From Firmicutes bacterium UBA3738 (lineage in GTDB: Bacteria; Bacillota; Clostridia; Peptostreptococcales; Anaerovoracaceae): a stretch of 64,000 nt of DNA. Position 1 is the first letter of the stretch. Every line of letters begins with the position of its first letter. This document shows, piece after piece, positions 53,898 through 62,595 of the stretch. Below the pieces are notes generated by a model, which was not told the DNA's origin, made no database searches, and worked only from the letters and a program-made list of their open reading frames with translations. The DNA lies in contig DFGY01000043.1 in NCBI GenBank assembly GCA_002372505.1, forward strand, positions 1 through 64,000, read 5' to 3'. Both the position numbers and the translations under genes were made by a program.

Positions 53898-55880
53898 TTA
53901 CTCCGTGGTGCTGAGTATTTCCTGGTTCTTCTCTACCTGGCTCACCTTCATGTTCGTGGCTTCCTTCGGGTCAACCTCTTCGTTGAGACCGAGGATGGAT
54001 GGTCCCAGGTAAACGGTATCGAGTATCTCACCATCAAGATTTACTTTGCTGTATTCTGTGAAGTTCTGGCCTTTTATGTAATACTTGTCGCCGATTTTTA
54101 TAATCTTCTCTATCTTAATATCCTTTACGCCCATCTTAAGATCCAGACCCTTAAAGGGGGACGTGCCGCCTCCGCCGTAAATGTATCTTTCGCCGTAGAG
54201 CATGTCGTACTGAAGGGCTTTAAGATTTGCGCGGTAGTTTTTATCCTTTCTGTGGTTCTGGTGGTACGTAACCAGTGTGCCATTGTGAATCCCCAGTCTG
54301 TCCAGGAGATCCGCACCGATCTGATAGGCACAGACATTCTTCTTTTCAACCGGCATAGGGAAGTTGCTCCATATGACGTAGTCCGTATGGTAAATGCTGC
54401 GGTCCTTCCTGATGTTGTCTTCAGTGAGATTGTCAATTGCCGGCAGGTGGTCGCCGTAGAGTACGACTACTGTGTCTTCATCGAATTTTTTGAGTTCATC
54501 CAGCAGTTCCTTTACCCATATGTCCATTTCATAGACCTGGTTGGCGTAGTATTCCCACTGCCACTTAAGCTCGTCGGAGGGAGCCTCGGTAACCTTTATA
54601 ATGGGATTTTCAATCATTTCCTCAGTTGGATACTTGCCGTGACCCTGAACGGAAATTGTGTAAATGTAATCTCTACCGGTGGTGTACTTAAGGGCGTCGA
54701 AGATCTGACTGGTGAGAATGTTGTCTTTAGCCCAGTTCTTCGGTGTCTTGGCTACACTGCTCATGTACTCCAGGGAAGTGAAGGTCTGAAATCCCAGATT
54801 GCCCAGGGAGATGTTCCGGTTGTAGAAGGCCCCCCTGTGGTTGTGAATGGCGTGAGTGTGATAACCAATATTCATGAGATTGTAAGGTATGCTCTCGCAG
54901 CTTTCCTTTCTCAGAATGGTCTTGTAGGGATATTCCCCTGGACCGAAGAATTTGACGCTCATGCCGGTCATAGCCTCGAACTCTGTGTTGGCCGTGCCTG
55001 CGCCTACGGAAGGAACCCGGATTTTCCCGGAGGAGCATTCCCTCATGAGCTTTCTGTAGTTGGGGATGGGATCCCTGTTGTATTTCATGTCGTTGGCAAT
55101 AGTCGGGTCCACAAAGGATTCCAGCTGAACGAATATAATGTTCGGATGCTTTTCCTTGCCGTCGTTTGTGGTGTAGCCAACGGTTGTATTTAATTCTTTC
55201 TTTGAGAAAATGCCACGGATATTATCCTTGGTATAGTTGTCAGGTCTGCCGACTCCCGTGTCCAGCCAGGTAGCCGTAAAACAGTAGGGGAAGCCGTTGT
55301 CCCTGTAGCCGTAGGGCAGGTTGGGGAAGAAGGTGTCAATGACCTTCGCCTTTACGCACAGCCCCGTGGTGCCTGCCATTATCATGCCGATAATGAGAAG
55401 GCCGGGGATTACCAGGCGGAAGTTAGGCATTTTGTTCTGCCTGGGTGCCTTGCGGAACAGGAGTATTATCAGGAAGATAACGACAATGACTCCCACGATA
55501 ATCTCTACAATCTGCCCGGTGGAAAGGTAATTTGTCGCAATTGAAAGACCGTCCTTCAGTTCTCTGATATCGCTGGTGGTAAGGGGCGTCAGTCTGTTGG
55601 CCAGAATGAAGCCGTTGGCAAGACCGAGTATGACCCATACCGATCCGATGATAATCAGTGCGAATATTCTTCGCCTGAAAAGCATGGATACGCTGAGACA
55701 AGTAAAGATTATGAGTGCATTGTAAAGGAACACCAGGGGGTGCTGGAACATGAAGACCACACCACCTGTTGCGCTCTGCCGGGCAAGAGTCTCTATAAAG
55801 AGGTTAATACCCAGCGCGCAGACTACGCATAGCATAATCCAGTTCTTTAAATATTTTTGAAAAAAGCTTTTGCTTTCCAT
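53898..55880 (-). CDS. ltaS: lipoteichoic acid synthase-type sulfatase-fold membrane enzyme
   Basis: A 660-residue LtaS-family protein. Five N-terminal hydrophobic segments lie within residues 1-170. The extracellular domain has metal ligand E254 in VQLESF, catalytic T296 in GAGTANTE, GHGKYPTEE and LYGDHLPA. In Gram-positives these enzymes polymerise glycerol-phosphate from phosphatidylglycerol; sulfatase homologues can have other lipid substrates. About 85 residues after the catalytic domain form a C-terminal extension (KIIKIGDKYYIKGQNFTEYSKVNLDGE..., IPT-like) not found in S. aureus LtaS. It lies between rsmA and the acetyltransferase gene. Confidence 0.85.
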   Translation of the reverse strand: MESKSFFQKYLKNWIMLCVVCALGINLFIETLARQSATGGVVFMFQHPLVFLYNALIIFTCLSVSMLFRRRIFALIIIGSVWVILGLANGFILANRLTPLTTSDIRELKDGLSIATNYLSTGQIVEIIVGVIVVIFLIILLFRKAPRQNKMPNFRLVIPGLLIIGMIMAGTTGLCVKAKVIDTFFPNLPYGYRDNGFPYCFTATWLDTGVGRPDNYTKDNIRGIFSKKELNTTVGYTTNDGKEKHPNIIFVQLESFVDPTIANDMKYNRDPIPNYRKLMRECSSGKIRVPSVGAGTANTEFEAMTGMSVKFFGPGEYPYKTILRKESCESIPYNLMNIGYHTHAIHNHRGAFYNRNISLGNLGFQTFTSLEYMSSVAKTPKNWAKDNILTSQIFDALKYTTGRDYIYTISVQGHGKYPTEEMIENPIIKVTEAPSDELKWQWEYYANQVYEMDIWVKELLDELKKFDEDTVVVLYGDHLPAIDNLTEDNIRKDRSIYHTDYVIWSNFPMPVEKKNVCAYQIGADLLDRLGIHNGTLVTYHQNHRKDKNYRANLKALQYDMLYGERYIYGGGGTSPFKGLDLKMGVKDIKIEKIIKIGDKYYIKGQNFTEYSKVNLDGEILDTVYLGPSILGLNEEVDPKEATNMKVSQVEKNQEILSTTE

Positions 55881-55892
55881 TAGATTGCTCCT

Positions 55893-56729
55893 TTAAATTG
55901 ATTCTTCTATTTTATCCGCCAGCCTTGCAAAGTCCTCAATGGTCAGAGTCTCTGCCCGGGCTCCGGGAGAAATTCCCGCTTCGGTTATAATTTCCGTAAC
56001 TCTATTTTTATCAAGGCCTTTAAAGCCTGAAAGGCAGTTGGCCAGGGTTTTTCTTCTCTGTGAGAATGCCGCCTTGATGCAGCTGAAAAACAGCTTTTCA
56101 TCCTTAGGTGTGACGGCCTTTTCTTCTCTTAAGTCCAGACGCAGGACGGCTGAGTCTACCTTGGGCTGGGGAATGAACATAGTCTTTGGCACGTCGCAGA
56201 TATCCGTAACGGTGCAGTAATATTTAACTGCGATGCTAAGGGAGCCGTATTCCTTTCCGCCGGCCTCCGCCTTAATGCGGTCCGCCACTTCCTTTTGCAT
56301 CATTATGGTGATGCTGTCAATTCCCCCGTCCTCTTCCAGGAGCTTCATTATTATGGGAGTGGTTATGTAATAGGGCAGGTTGCCGATTACTTTTACTCCC
56401 TTGATTTCCGGGTCCAGGCTCAGCTCTTCCGCGATTATGCTCCCTACGTTGGTCTTCAGCACATCTTCGTTTATTACCTTGATGTTGTCAAAGACGGAAA
56501 GCTCCCTTTCAAGTATGGGAATGAGCTCAGTATCTATTTCAATGGCCATCAGCCTGCGGACAAGATTTGCAGCCGGCTTTGTGAGGGCTCCCATGCCGGG
56601 ACCGATTTCTATTACCAGGTCATCGGCCTTAAGATCGGCGCCCTCAAGAATTTCGCCGATGACTTTATCGCTCTTAAGGAAATTTTGTCCTAGGCTTTTT
56701 GTGAATTTGAAATTATATCCTTTATACAT
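55893..56729 (-). CDS. rsmA: 16S rRNA dimethyladenosine transferase RsmA (KsgA)
   Basis: A 278-residue methyltransferase that dimethylates two adjacent adenines in helix 45 of 16S rRNA. Starts YNFKFTKSLGQNFLKS. SAM motif VIEIGPGMGALT, INEDVLKT, NLPYYITTPIIMKLLE and the C-terminal helical domain are present. The start overlaps rnmV by 40 nt; no better start is seen without losing the LGQNFL block. Order rnmV-rsmA is typical. Confidence 0.96.
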   Translation of the reverse strand: MYKGYNFKFTKSLGQNFLKSDKVIGEILEGADLKADDLVIEIGPGMGALTKPAANLVRRLMAIEIDTELIPILERELSVFDNIKVINEDVLKTNVGSIIAEELSLDPEIKGVKVIGNLPYYITTPIIMKLLEEDGGIDSITIMMQKEVADRIKAEAGGKEYGSLSIAVKYYCTVTDICDVPKTMFIPQPKVDSAVLRLDLREEKAVTPKDEKLFFSCIKAAFSQRRKTLANCLSGFKGLDKNRVTEIITEAGISPGARAETLTIEDFARLADKIEESI

Positions 56730-57241
56730 AAATCCAGTTCTTCTTTAGTAATACCGAAGGCGTTGAGTTTCTTGAGGAAGGTTTTGGTATTGCCCGTCCC
56801 TATTCCAAGACGGTCTCCTGCTGCGGCTCTCAGCCTTCCAGAATTTTCATCTCCTGCCAGACCCCACCCAATCATGTCGTCCATGGTGAAAACCTTTGGC
56901 GCCTCGGATATGGTGCTCTTGGCCTTTGAAAGGGCCTCCTGTATATCTTCGGGCTTTGCGTTTTCTATTCCTATGTCGTCCTTGTCTGTGGCCTTGCCTC
57001 TGTCTAGGTAGGCATGCTTGGCCTCCGGGAATTTTTCCTTCAGCCTGCGCCTTATTTCATTTCCTGCATGATCCGGATCTGTGAATATAATCAGACCACG
57101 GGTCTCATAGGCCTTTTCAAGAAGGCTCCAGGTCCCGGCGCTGATGCCGTAGCCGTGGGTCTCTATTGTATCTGCTTCAACGGCCCTGTTAATGGCAGCC
57201 GTATCGTCCCGTCCTTCCACCACTATGACTTCTTTAATCAT
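56690..57241 (-). CDS. rnmV: ribonuclease M5
   Basis: A 183-residue TOPRIM nuclease that trims 5S rRNA precursors with the help of L18. Seen: VVEGRDDTAAINRAV (catalytic Glu), TDPDHAGNEIRRRLKEKFPEAKHAYL and GIENAKPEDI. It lies directly after the DivIC-like gene and overlaps rsmA. Confidence 0.95.
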   Translation of the reverse strand: MIKEVIVVEGRDDTAAINRAVEADTIETHGYGISAGTWSLLEKAYETRGLIIFTDPDHAGNEIRRRLKEKFPEAKHAYLDRGKATDKDDIGIENAKPEDIQEALSKAKSTISEAPKVFTMDDMIGWGLAGDENSGRLRAAAGDRLGIGTGNTKTFLKKLNAFGITKEELDLCIKDIISNSQKA

Positions 57242-57246
57242 CTCTT

Positions 57247-57663
57247 TTATTCGTCGGTTTCATCGGGAAGTACGTAAAGAATCTCACCGGGCTTAATCAT
57301 CCTGAGCTGCTTACGGGCCTGCTCTTCAATGTAGTCCTGGTCAGTGACTGCTCTCTTTTCCTCCTCCAGAGCCTTCTTCTTCTTTTCCAGTTTTGTGATT
57401 TCTGCTTTTAGCTGGCTTTCTTCCATCTTAAGGGCGATGACGTTGTGGGCAAGGACTCCGATGATAACGAGCATTACCAGTATTACGAGCATGTAAATAC
57501 CGAGCTTTCTGTTGTGCTGCTTTTTTTGCCGCTTTACAGAAGCCTCGGATCGATCGCTTATTTCGACAGATTCTTCTCTCTCTTCCTGCCGCTGTTTTTC
57601 CCGTTTCTCCAGAGCCTTGTTAAAATCAACAACCCGGCCCTTACTTTTCTTTTGCTTAGCCAT
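57247..57663 (-). CDS. DivIC/FtsB-like septum formation protein
   Basis: A 138-residue single-pass membrane protein. A charged, Lys/Glu-rich cytosolic part (1-55) is followed by a membrane helix (IYMLVILVMLVIIGVLAHNVIAL), an extracellular coiled coil (EESQLKAEITKLEKKKKALEEE) and the end DQDYIEEQARKQLRMIKPGEILYVLP. These are marks of FtsB/DivIC, which link division proteins at the septum. The ATG at 57663 lies only 6 nt after a TATAAT with extended TGG, so the message may have no leader. An alternative upstream ATG at 57681 overlaps the promoter. Confidence 0.85.
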   Translation of the reverse strand: MAKQKKSKGRVVDFNKALEKREKQRQEEREESVEISDRSEASVKRQKKQHNRKLGIYMLVILVMLVIIGVLAHNVIALKMEESQLKAEITKLEKKKKALEEEKRAVTDQDYIEEQARKQLRMIKPGEILYVLPDETDE

Positions 57664-57678
57664 CGCATCATTATACCA
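57664..57678 (-). promoter_or_regulatory. extended -10 promoter of the DivIC-like gene
   Basis: On the minus strand TGTGGTATAAT, with TATAAT at 57675-57670. A family-A repeat end (CGGGTTTTGTGG) joins it directly, as at 42.3 kb. Confidence 0.6.
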
Positions 57679-57681
57679 CAA

Positions 57682-58153
57682 AACCCGTTACACGGGGACA
57701 GGCTTTTTGTTTCACCTGTCCCCGCGCCTCTTTTTGTTTCACCTGTCCCCGCGCCTGAGCAGCATCAATTCCAACATTCCTCCAGCCACGGCAAAAATGT
57801 TGGAAATAAAGCCTGCAAATCCGCCTCGTCCCCGCGCCTGAGCAGCATCAATTCCAACATTCCTCCAGCTACAGCGAAAATGTTGGAAATAAAGCCTGCA
57901 AATCCACGTCGTCCCCGCGCCTGGGTAACAACAATTCCAACATTCCTCCAGCCACAACGAAAATGTTGGAATCCATGTCGGTGGACTCTTGTCCGGCCGT
58001 TGGCGCGCATCTCAATCGTCGCACAAGGCGCTCACCACAATGGTCGCACAACCCAATTGAAACGCCGTGTAACGGATAAAAATATGATTTACGGATTGAT
58101 TAAAACAATATAGAATATACGCGTGGAATATATATGTGAAAAGGAGAAAGGCC
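57682..58153. other. gene-free repeat region
   Basis: Holds family-A units, a 27-bp tandem echo, three 83-bp tandem repeats, and an inverted 11-bp end pair. An open frame of 222 codons runs through the repeats (57445-58113) but overlaps the DivIC-like gene and has no family features, so I do not call it. The stretch 58078-58153 holds the leader of the CoA-transferase gene. Confidence 0.7.
57685..58075. repeat. 391-bp composite element with inverted ends and 83-bp tandem repeats
   Basis: The ends CCGTTACACGG (57685-57695) and CCGTGTAACGG (58065-58075) are exact complements. Inside are a family-A unit, a doubled 27-bp segment (to 57757), and 83-bp units at 57745-57827, 57828-57910 and 57911-57970 (partial). 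Each unit holds a hairpin TTCCAACATT...AATGTTGGAA. Consistent with a mobile, non-coding element. Confidence 0.8.
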
Positions 58154-59692
58154 ATGAAGATAATTGAAATCTCCGATCTTGGCGGAATTGTAAAGGATGG
58201 GATGGCTGTTGCCGGTGCCGGCTTTTCAAAGGCGGGCATAGCCGACTACGTTTACAAGGGGCTGGAGGATTCCTTCGTTAACACGGGACACCCCAAGGGC
58301 ATTACCATGATTATTAACGCTCTCGGCGGCACCGGGGTAGTGGGGACATACAACGACCACTTCGGACCGGAGGGCATGGTCAGCGATGTGAGAGTTTCTC
58401 ATATTCAGCTGGCGCCCAGGGTAAGAGACCAGATTGACGCAGGGAAAATCCAGGGACACATGTATCCTCTCGGCGCACTTGCTCAGCTCTATCGCGATAT
58501 GGGCGCAGGAAAGCCGGGAACGCTAAGTAAGGCGGGTCTTGGAACCTTCGTTGACCCCAGGCAGGATGGCGGCCGCATGAATGAGATTACGAAGGATGAT
58601 ATCTGCAGGCTGGTGGAAATAGATGGAGAGGAATGGCTGTTTTATCCGGCATTCCCCATAGACGTGGCCATTATCAAAGCAACCTACGCAGATGAAAGCG
58701 GCAATATTTCCATGGAGCGCGAGCCGACTATTTCCGATGCCTTTAACACTATTCAGGCAGCCAAGCAGCAGGGCGGAATATCAATTGTGCAGGTTGAAAA
58801 GGTCGTGAAGAACGGCGAGCTTCTTGCAAGGAATATTGAAGTGCCCGGCATCATGGTTGACTACGTGGTGGTTGCGCCGAAGGAGTACAGCAAGCAGACT
58901 GTGGAAATTGACTACGACCCGGTGCTGTGCCAGCTGGAGACTCAGGACCTTTCCAAAATCGAGAAGATGCCACTTAACATCAAAAAGATCATTGCCCGCA
59001 GATCCACTATGGAGCTTCGCAAGGGGGACAAGGTCAACCTGGGCTACGGCATCCCCGAGTTCTGCGGGGACATCGCCGCAGAGGAAGGAAAGTCCCAGGA
59101 CTTTACCCTTACCTGCGAGTGCGGCCTTATGGGTGGAGTACCCGGCAGCGGAATGGAATTCGGCACGGCGAGAAACGCCGACTACGTAACGGACATGGCG
59201 AAGATGATGGACTGGTACGATGGCGGAGGTCTGGATGTAAGCGTCCTGGGCTTCGGTGAAATAGACGCGGCCGGCAACGTTAACGCATCAAGGTTCGGAA
59301 TGTCAGTTGGCCCCGGCGGATTTATAAACATTACAACAGGCACAAAGCGCAATGTTTTCTGCGGCACCTTTACAACCGGCGGCCTCAAAGTCAGTGCCGG
59401 AGAAGGAAAACTAAGCATTGAGCAGGAAGGGAAAATCAAAAAGTTCGTCAATTCCGTAGAGCAGGTAACCTTCAACGCAGACGTGGCTTTTAAAGACGGC
59501 CATGAAATAATTTACGTAACGGAGCGAGCAGTATTTGAACTCCGCGCAGACGAAATGGTACTGACGGAAATCGCCCCAGGCATAGACCTGGAAAAGGACG
59601 TCCTTTCCCAAATGGACTTCCCGGTAAAGGTAGCAGACGACCTGAAGGAAATGGACCCCCGCATATTTACAGACAGCACCATGGGCTTGTAG
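58154..59692 (+). CDS. family I CoA transferase (acetate/propionate type, fused alpha-beta)
   Basis: A 512-residue CoA transferase that moves CoA between a carboxylic acid and an acyl-CoA, typical of fermentation. Two halves correspond to the alpha and beta subunits: the first has GGTGVVGTYNDHFG and the second GDKVNLGYGIPEF. E322 in CECGLMGG fits the catalytic Glu (ENG-type motif, with Cys for Asn). Later SVGPGGFINI matches the family. GGAGAAAGG precedes ATG 58154. It begins a unit with a small membrane protein and a hotdog thioesterase, both acting around acyl-CoA. The exact substrate is unknown. Confidence 0.88.
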   Translation: MKIIEISDLGGIVKDGMAVAGAGFSKAGIADYVYKGLEDSFVNTGHPKGITMIINALGGTGVVGTYNDHFGPEGMVSDVRVSHIQLAPRVRDQIDAGKIQGHMYPLGALAQLYRDMGAGKPGTLSKAGLGTFVDPRQDGGRMNEITKDDICRLVEIDGEEWLFYPAFPIDVAIIKATYADESGNISMEREPTISDAFNTIQAAKQQGGISIVQVEKVVKNGELLARNIEVPGIMVDYVVVAPKEYSKQTVEIDYDPVLCQLETQDLSKIEKMPLNIKKIIARRSTMELRKGDKVNLGYGIPEFCGDIAAEEGKSQDFTLTCECGLMGGVPGSGMEFGTARNADYVTDMAKMMDWYDGGGLDVSVLGFGEIDAAGNVNASRFGMSVGPGGFINITTGTKRNVFCGTFTTGGLKVSAGEGKLSIEQEGKIKKFVNSVEQVTFNADVAFKDGHEIIYVTERAVFELRADEMVLTEIAPGIDLEKDVLSQMDFPVKVADDLKEMDPRIFTDSTMGL

Positions 59693-59705
59693 ACAGGAGG
59701 CATTA

Positions 59706-59909
59706 ATGTACTTATTGTTGCTATTGAGCGTTGGTATAATTACTATCGTAATGATTGTCTATACTATAATTGATGGGATAAAGAATAAGCCGGAATGGTA
59801 TGTTATGGCGGTAAGGGGGGTAGCGTGTATTGGAGCGATTGTGGTATTTATGCTTTTACTGCTGCCTCTGGTGGAGATATTGGTGTTCTTGAGTGTTATA
59901 ACGGACTAA
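59706..59909 (+). CDS. small two-helix membrane protein, unknown
   Basis: A 67-residue hydrophobic protein with two predicted membrane spans (about 2-22 and 38-63) around a short charged loop (DGIKNKPEW). A GGAGG-type site (AGGAGG) lies 7 nt before the ATG, which supports translation. It has no recognisable family. It sits between the CoA transferase and thioesterase genes and may be cotranscribed. Confidence 0.6.
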   Translation: MYLLLLLSVGIITIVMIVYTIIDGIKNKPEWYVMAVRGVACIGAIVVFMLLLLPLVEILVFLSVITD

Positions 59910-59928
59910 TAAGCAAGGAGAAAAAACA

Positions 59929-60312
59929 ATGGAAATAGGAACAAAGGGAGCAAGAGAAATTACAGTTACGGAGGATATGTGCGCCAGCAAGGCAGGGAAG
60001 GGTCTTCCCCCGGTGCTGTCCACACCTAACTTAATCAGCAACATGGAGGGCACCTGCCTGGATTCGGTAATGCCATTCATTGAAGAGGGCCAGGCCACGG
60101 TAGGAGCCAAGGTGGATGTAACTCACATGGCGGCAACGCCGGTAGGCATGAAGGTCTTCTTTGAGAGCGAACTACTGGAAGCCAGCGGAGCCAAGCTGGT
60201 GTTCAGCGTGACGGCCCGCGACGAAGTTGAGACTGTAGGCAAAGGAACCCACGTCCGCTTCATAATCGACCAGCAGTGCTTCATAGATAATCTTGCGAAA
60301 AAACAAAAATAG
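59929..60312 (+). CDS. hotdog thioesterase, FlK-like
   Basis: A 127-residue single-hotdog protein. T32, E40 and H66 have the same spacing as the Thr-Glu-His triad of fluoroacetyl-CoA thioesterase FlK (T42, E50, H76), and HMAATPVGMKV matches its HxAATPxG block. The family is wide, and most members hydrolyse ordinary acyl-CoAs, so fluoroacetate is not implied. Together with the upstream CoA transferase it may adjust acyl-CoA levels. AGGAG precedes the ATG. Confidence 0.85.
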   Translation: MEIGTKGAREITVTEDMCASKAGKGLPPVLSTPNLISNMEGTCLDSVMPFIEEGQATVGAKVDVTHMAATPVGMKVFFESELLEASGAKLVFSVTARDEVETVGKGTHVRFIIDQQCFIDNLAKKQK

Positions 60313-60322
60313 CTGGTTTCAT

Positions 60323-61261
60323 CTATAGTAAGTTTTTAACAGATTTCTTTTTCTTGATCAGTGAGGTGAGCTCGCTGATGTAGGAGTCTAACAAATCGGT
60401 GCTCTGTCCGGCGCCTGTCACCAGGTACATGGTGCGGTCGGGAGGGGCCGATTTTAGTTTGCGTCTTTCCAGTTTAATGGCCTTGGCCTTGGCGCTGCCG
60501 GCGTCCTTGCCCTTGTCCAGGAAGGCGTCCGCCACTGTGGCCGGGACGATGGACCAGGCGTTTTTCCCAAGGGAATAGAGAAGGTTTTCCACCTGCTGCA
60601 CCAGGTCGCACTCGATGAAGGGGCTGCCGGTGAGGCGGAACCAATGGTCGAACCAGTTTATGAAATCCGAGGAGTAGGGGGAATAAATGCAAGCCGAAAG
60701 ATCCAGGCTCCTGGCGTCGACCTTCTCCGGATAGTCCGAGTCGCTCCTGCAGACGAAGACCATCTTTTCGCTGTAAAGGGGCCTTGAGACCACGTCCTGG
60801 AAATAGAAATTTGCTCCGACAATTGCCGCGTCCAGACGACCTGAAGCAACCCGCCGATAGCATTCCTTGTATGTATATGTGTGAAGCCTAAGGTAGGTAT
60901 CCGGGTGCTTTTCCTTAAACCGCACATTGGCCTCATTCATAACGTATATGTGTGGCCCGTCGGAAGAGGCGATGTTCAGTGTCTCCTTTGGAGCCCGGGC
61001 AGGTGCGGTCCCTATGCGCACCATTTGCTCGGCCTCGGCTATGAACCTTTCCGCATGGGGAATGAAGGCCTCCCCGGCCTCCGTCAGTTTCCCCTGGCGG
61101 ATTCCTTTGCTTCTTTCTATTAGCTTGTGGCCCACTTCTTCCTCAAGCTGGCCCAGCCTTTTGCCCAGAGCCGGCTGTGACACGTGAAGATGCTCCGCAG
61201 CTTCCGACAGGGAGCCGTATCTTACAATAGCGAGAAAGGATTGTACGGATTCGGTGTTCAT
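60323..61261 (-). CDS. LysR-family transcriptional regulator
   Basis: A 312-residue LysR protein: N-terminal winged helix (FLAIVRYGSLSEAAEHLHVSQPALGKRLGQLEEEVGHKLIER) followed by a two-lobed effector-binding domain. ATG 61261 follows GGAG closely; a start five codons upstream is less likely. It is divergent from the D-cysteine desulfhydrase-type gene and probably controls it and itself. The effector may be a sulfur amino acid, but this is inferred from position. Confidence 0.92.
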   Translation of the reverse strand: MNTESVQSFLAIVRYGSLSEAAEHLHVSQPALGKRLGQLEEEVGHKLIERSKGIRQGKLTEAGEAFIPHAERFIAEAEQMVRIGTAPARAPKETLNIASSDGPHIYVMNEANVRFKEKHPDTYLRLHTYTYKECYRRVASGRLDAAIVGANFYFQDVVSRPLYSEKMVFVCRSDSDYPEKVDARSLDLSACIYSPYSSDFINWFDHWFRLTGSPFIECDLVQQVENLLYSLGKNAWSIVPATVADAFLDKGKDAGSAKAKAIKLERRKLKSAPPDRTMYLVTGAGQSTDLLDSYISELTSLIKKKKSVKNLL

Positions 61262-61397
61262 AATTTCTCCATTCAAATGGCATCGGATTAAATAAAAACT
61301 TTTCTTATATTATATGCAAAATATATTCACTATTCAAATATTTATTAATGGGTTAAAATTATAACGAGAAATAGGATTGACATAAAGGAGGTGCCAT
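61262..61397. promoter_or_regulatory. divergent control region of the LysR and desulfhydrase genes
   Basis: An AT-rich 136-bp gap with several T-N11-A-like words (for example around 61312-61350). No single LysR site stands out. AAAGGAGG at 61385-61392 is the ribosome site of the rightward gene. Confidence 0.5.
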
Positions 61398-62420
61398 ATG
61401 GCTTTCGGTAAGGAAAAAGTAAAAATACTTGATGGACCTACGCCCCTGGAATATCTGGCAAGGGCTTCGGAAGATCTGGGAATCCGGCTGTACATGAAGC
61501 GGGACGACCTGACACCTCTGGGCAACGGTGGCAACAAGCTGCGCAAACTGGAGTATTCCGTAAAGGAGGCCCTGGATCAAGGTGCAACCAGAATTCTCAC
61601 AGTTGGCGGAGTGCAGACAAATCACGGCAGGCTCACGGCGGCAGCAGCCGCAAAGTTCGGATTTAACTGTACCATCCTCACCTTCGGCCGCTACCCGGGT
61701 GAAGTGTCTGCCAACCTGCTCCTTGACCGCATCCTGGGTGCGGATGTAATAATCGAGGAGCCTCAGGCTTTAACCGATTCAGTGCTGAGGGCCAAGGCAG
61801 AAGAGTATTCCAAAAAGTACGAAGCCCAGGGAGAAAGCGTTTACTTTTTAACATTGGGCGGCTCCGATGAAACGGGAATGCTGGGCTACTACGACTGCGC
61901 AGTAGAGCTGACGGACCAGGCCAAGGAGCTTGGAATTGAAGACGCCAGAGTCGTAACTACAGCCGGCAGCATGGGCACCTACATGGGCCTTTACTTCGGA
62001 CTTAAGAACGAAGCCTCGCCACTTTCCCTTACAGGGATAGCCATTATGCCCTTTGACGAGACCAAGATCGACGACGCCAACGGCCAGCTTCAAAGAGCAA
62101 TAGCGCAGTACGGCTTCGACTTTGACGCAACCTGGGAAGACTTGAACATAGAAACAGATTATTCCCACGGCAGCTACAACAACCCTGTAAAGGAAGTCCG
62201 GGACGCCATTCTCTACATGGCCCGCATGGAAGGAATTCTTCTCGACCCATGCTACACAGGCAAATCCTTCGCCGGCCTCATGAGAATGATAGAAGAAGGT
62301 AAGATTGAAAAAGGTGAGAAAATAATCTTCATGCACACAGGCGGCATGCCCGGCCTTTACACCAAACACCACAGAGAAGCCTTCGAAGAAGAGCTTATGG
62401 ACGGCATCCAAATAGTGTAA
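61398..62420 (+). CDS. dcyD: D-cysteine desulfhydrase / ACC deaminase-family PLP enzyme
   Basis: A 340-residue fold type II PLP enzyme. KRDDLTPLGNGGNKLRKLEY carries the PLP-binding Lys, followed by GGVQTNHGRLTAAAAAKFG. The family includes D-cysteine desulfhydrase, which gives pyruvate, H2S and ammonia, and ACC deaminase. The DLTPLGNGGNKLRKLE form and the neighbouring MalY-type gene favour a D-cysteine or related sulfur substrate, but activity cannot be fixed from sequence. A LysR gene lies divergently, and a family-B repeat begins 3 nt after the stop. Confidence 0.8.
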   Translation: MAFGKEKVKILDGPTPLEYLARASEDLGIRLYMKRDDLTPLGNGGNKLRKLEYSVKEALDQGATRILTVGGVQTNHGRLTAAAAAKFGFNCTILTFGRYPGEVSANLLLDRILGADVIIEEPQALTDSVLRAKAEEYSKKYEAQGESVYFLTLGGSDETGMLGYYDCAVELTDQAKELGIEDARVVTTAGSMGTYMGLYFGLKNEASPLSLTGIAIMPFDETKIDDANGQLQRAIAQYGFDFDATWEDLNIETDYSHGSYNNPVKEVRDAILYMARMEGILLDPCYTGKSFAGLMRMIEEGKIEKGEKIIFMHTGGMPGLYTKHHREAFEEELMDGIQIV

Positions 62421-62423
62421 AAA

Positions 62424-62502
62424 GATGACAAGGGGACGGTTCTCCCGTCACCTTTTTACAAAATATAGCAAAAGGTGACAAGAGAACCGTCCCCTTGTCA
62501 TC
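62424..62502. repeat. family-B REPIN between two PLP-enzyme genes
   Basis: GATGACAAGGGGACGGTTC... and ...GAACCGTCCCCTTGTCATC form a palindromic pair around TTACAAAATATAGCAAAA. It could act as a hairpin terminator for the upstream gene. A TATAAT lies at 62512-62517. Confidence 0.88.
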
Positions 62503-62595
62503 AAAAAAGTGTATAATGTTAGTAGATGAAAACGGCTGAGGCCGCAAGTATAAAAAACCATATTATGAAACCATACTATGAAAGGAAGAGAAAAA

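Noticed and set aside
57745..57970. CRISPR-like array
   Set aside because: The 83-bp units are directly adjacent with no spacers, and no cas genes are near. They are plain tandem repeats.
57445..58113. 222-codon open frame through the repeat region
   Set aside because: It runs antisense over the DivIC-like gene and through tandem repeats, with no ribosome site or family features.
59929..60312. Fluoroacetate resistance gene
   Set aside because: The FlK-like triad spacing is present, but most family members act on common acyl-CoAs and no fluoro-metabolism genes are nearby.
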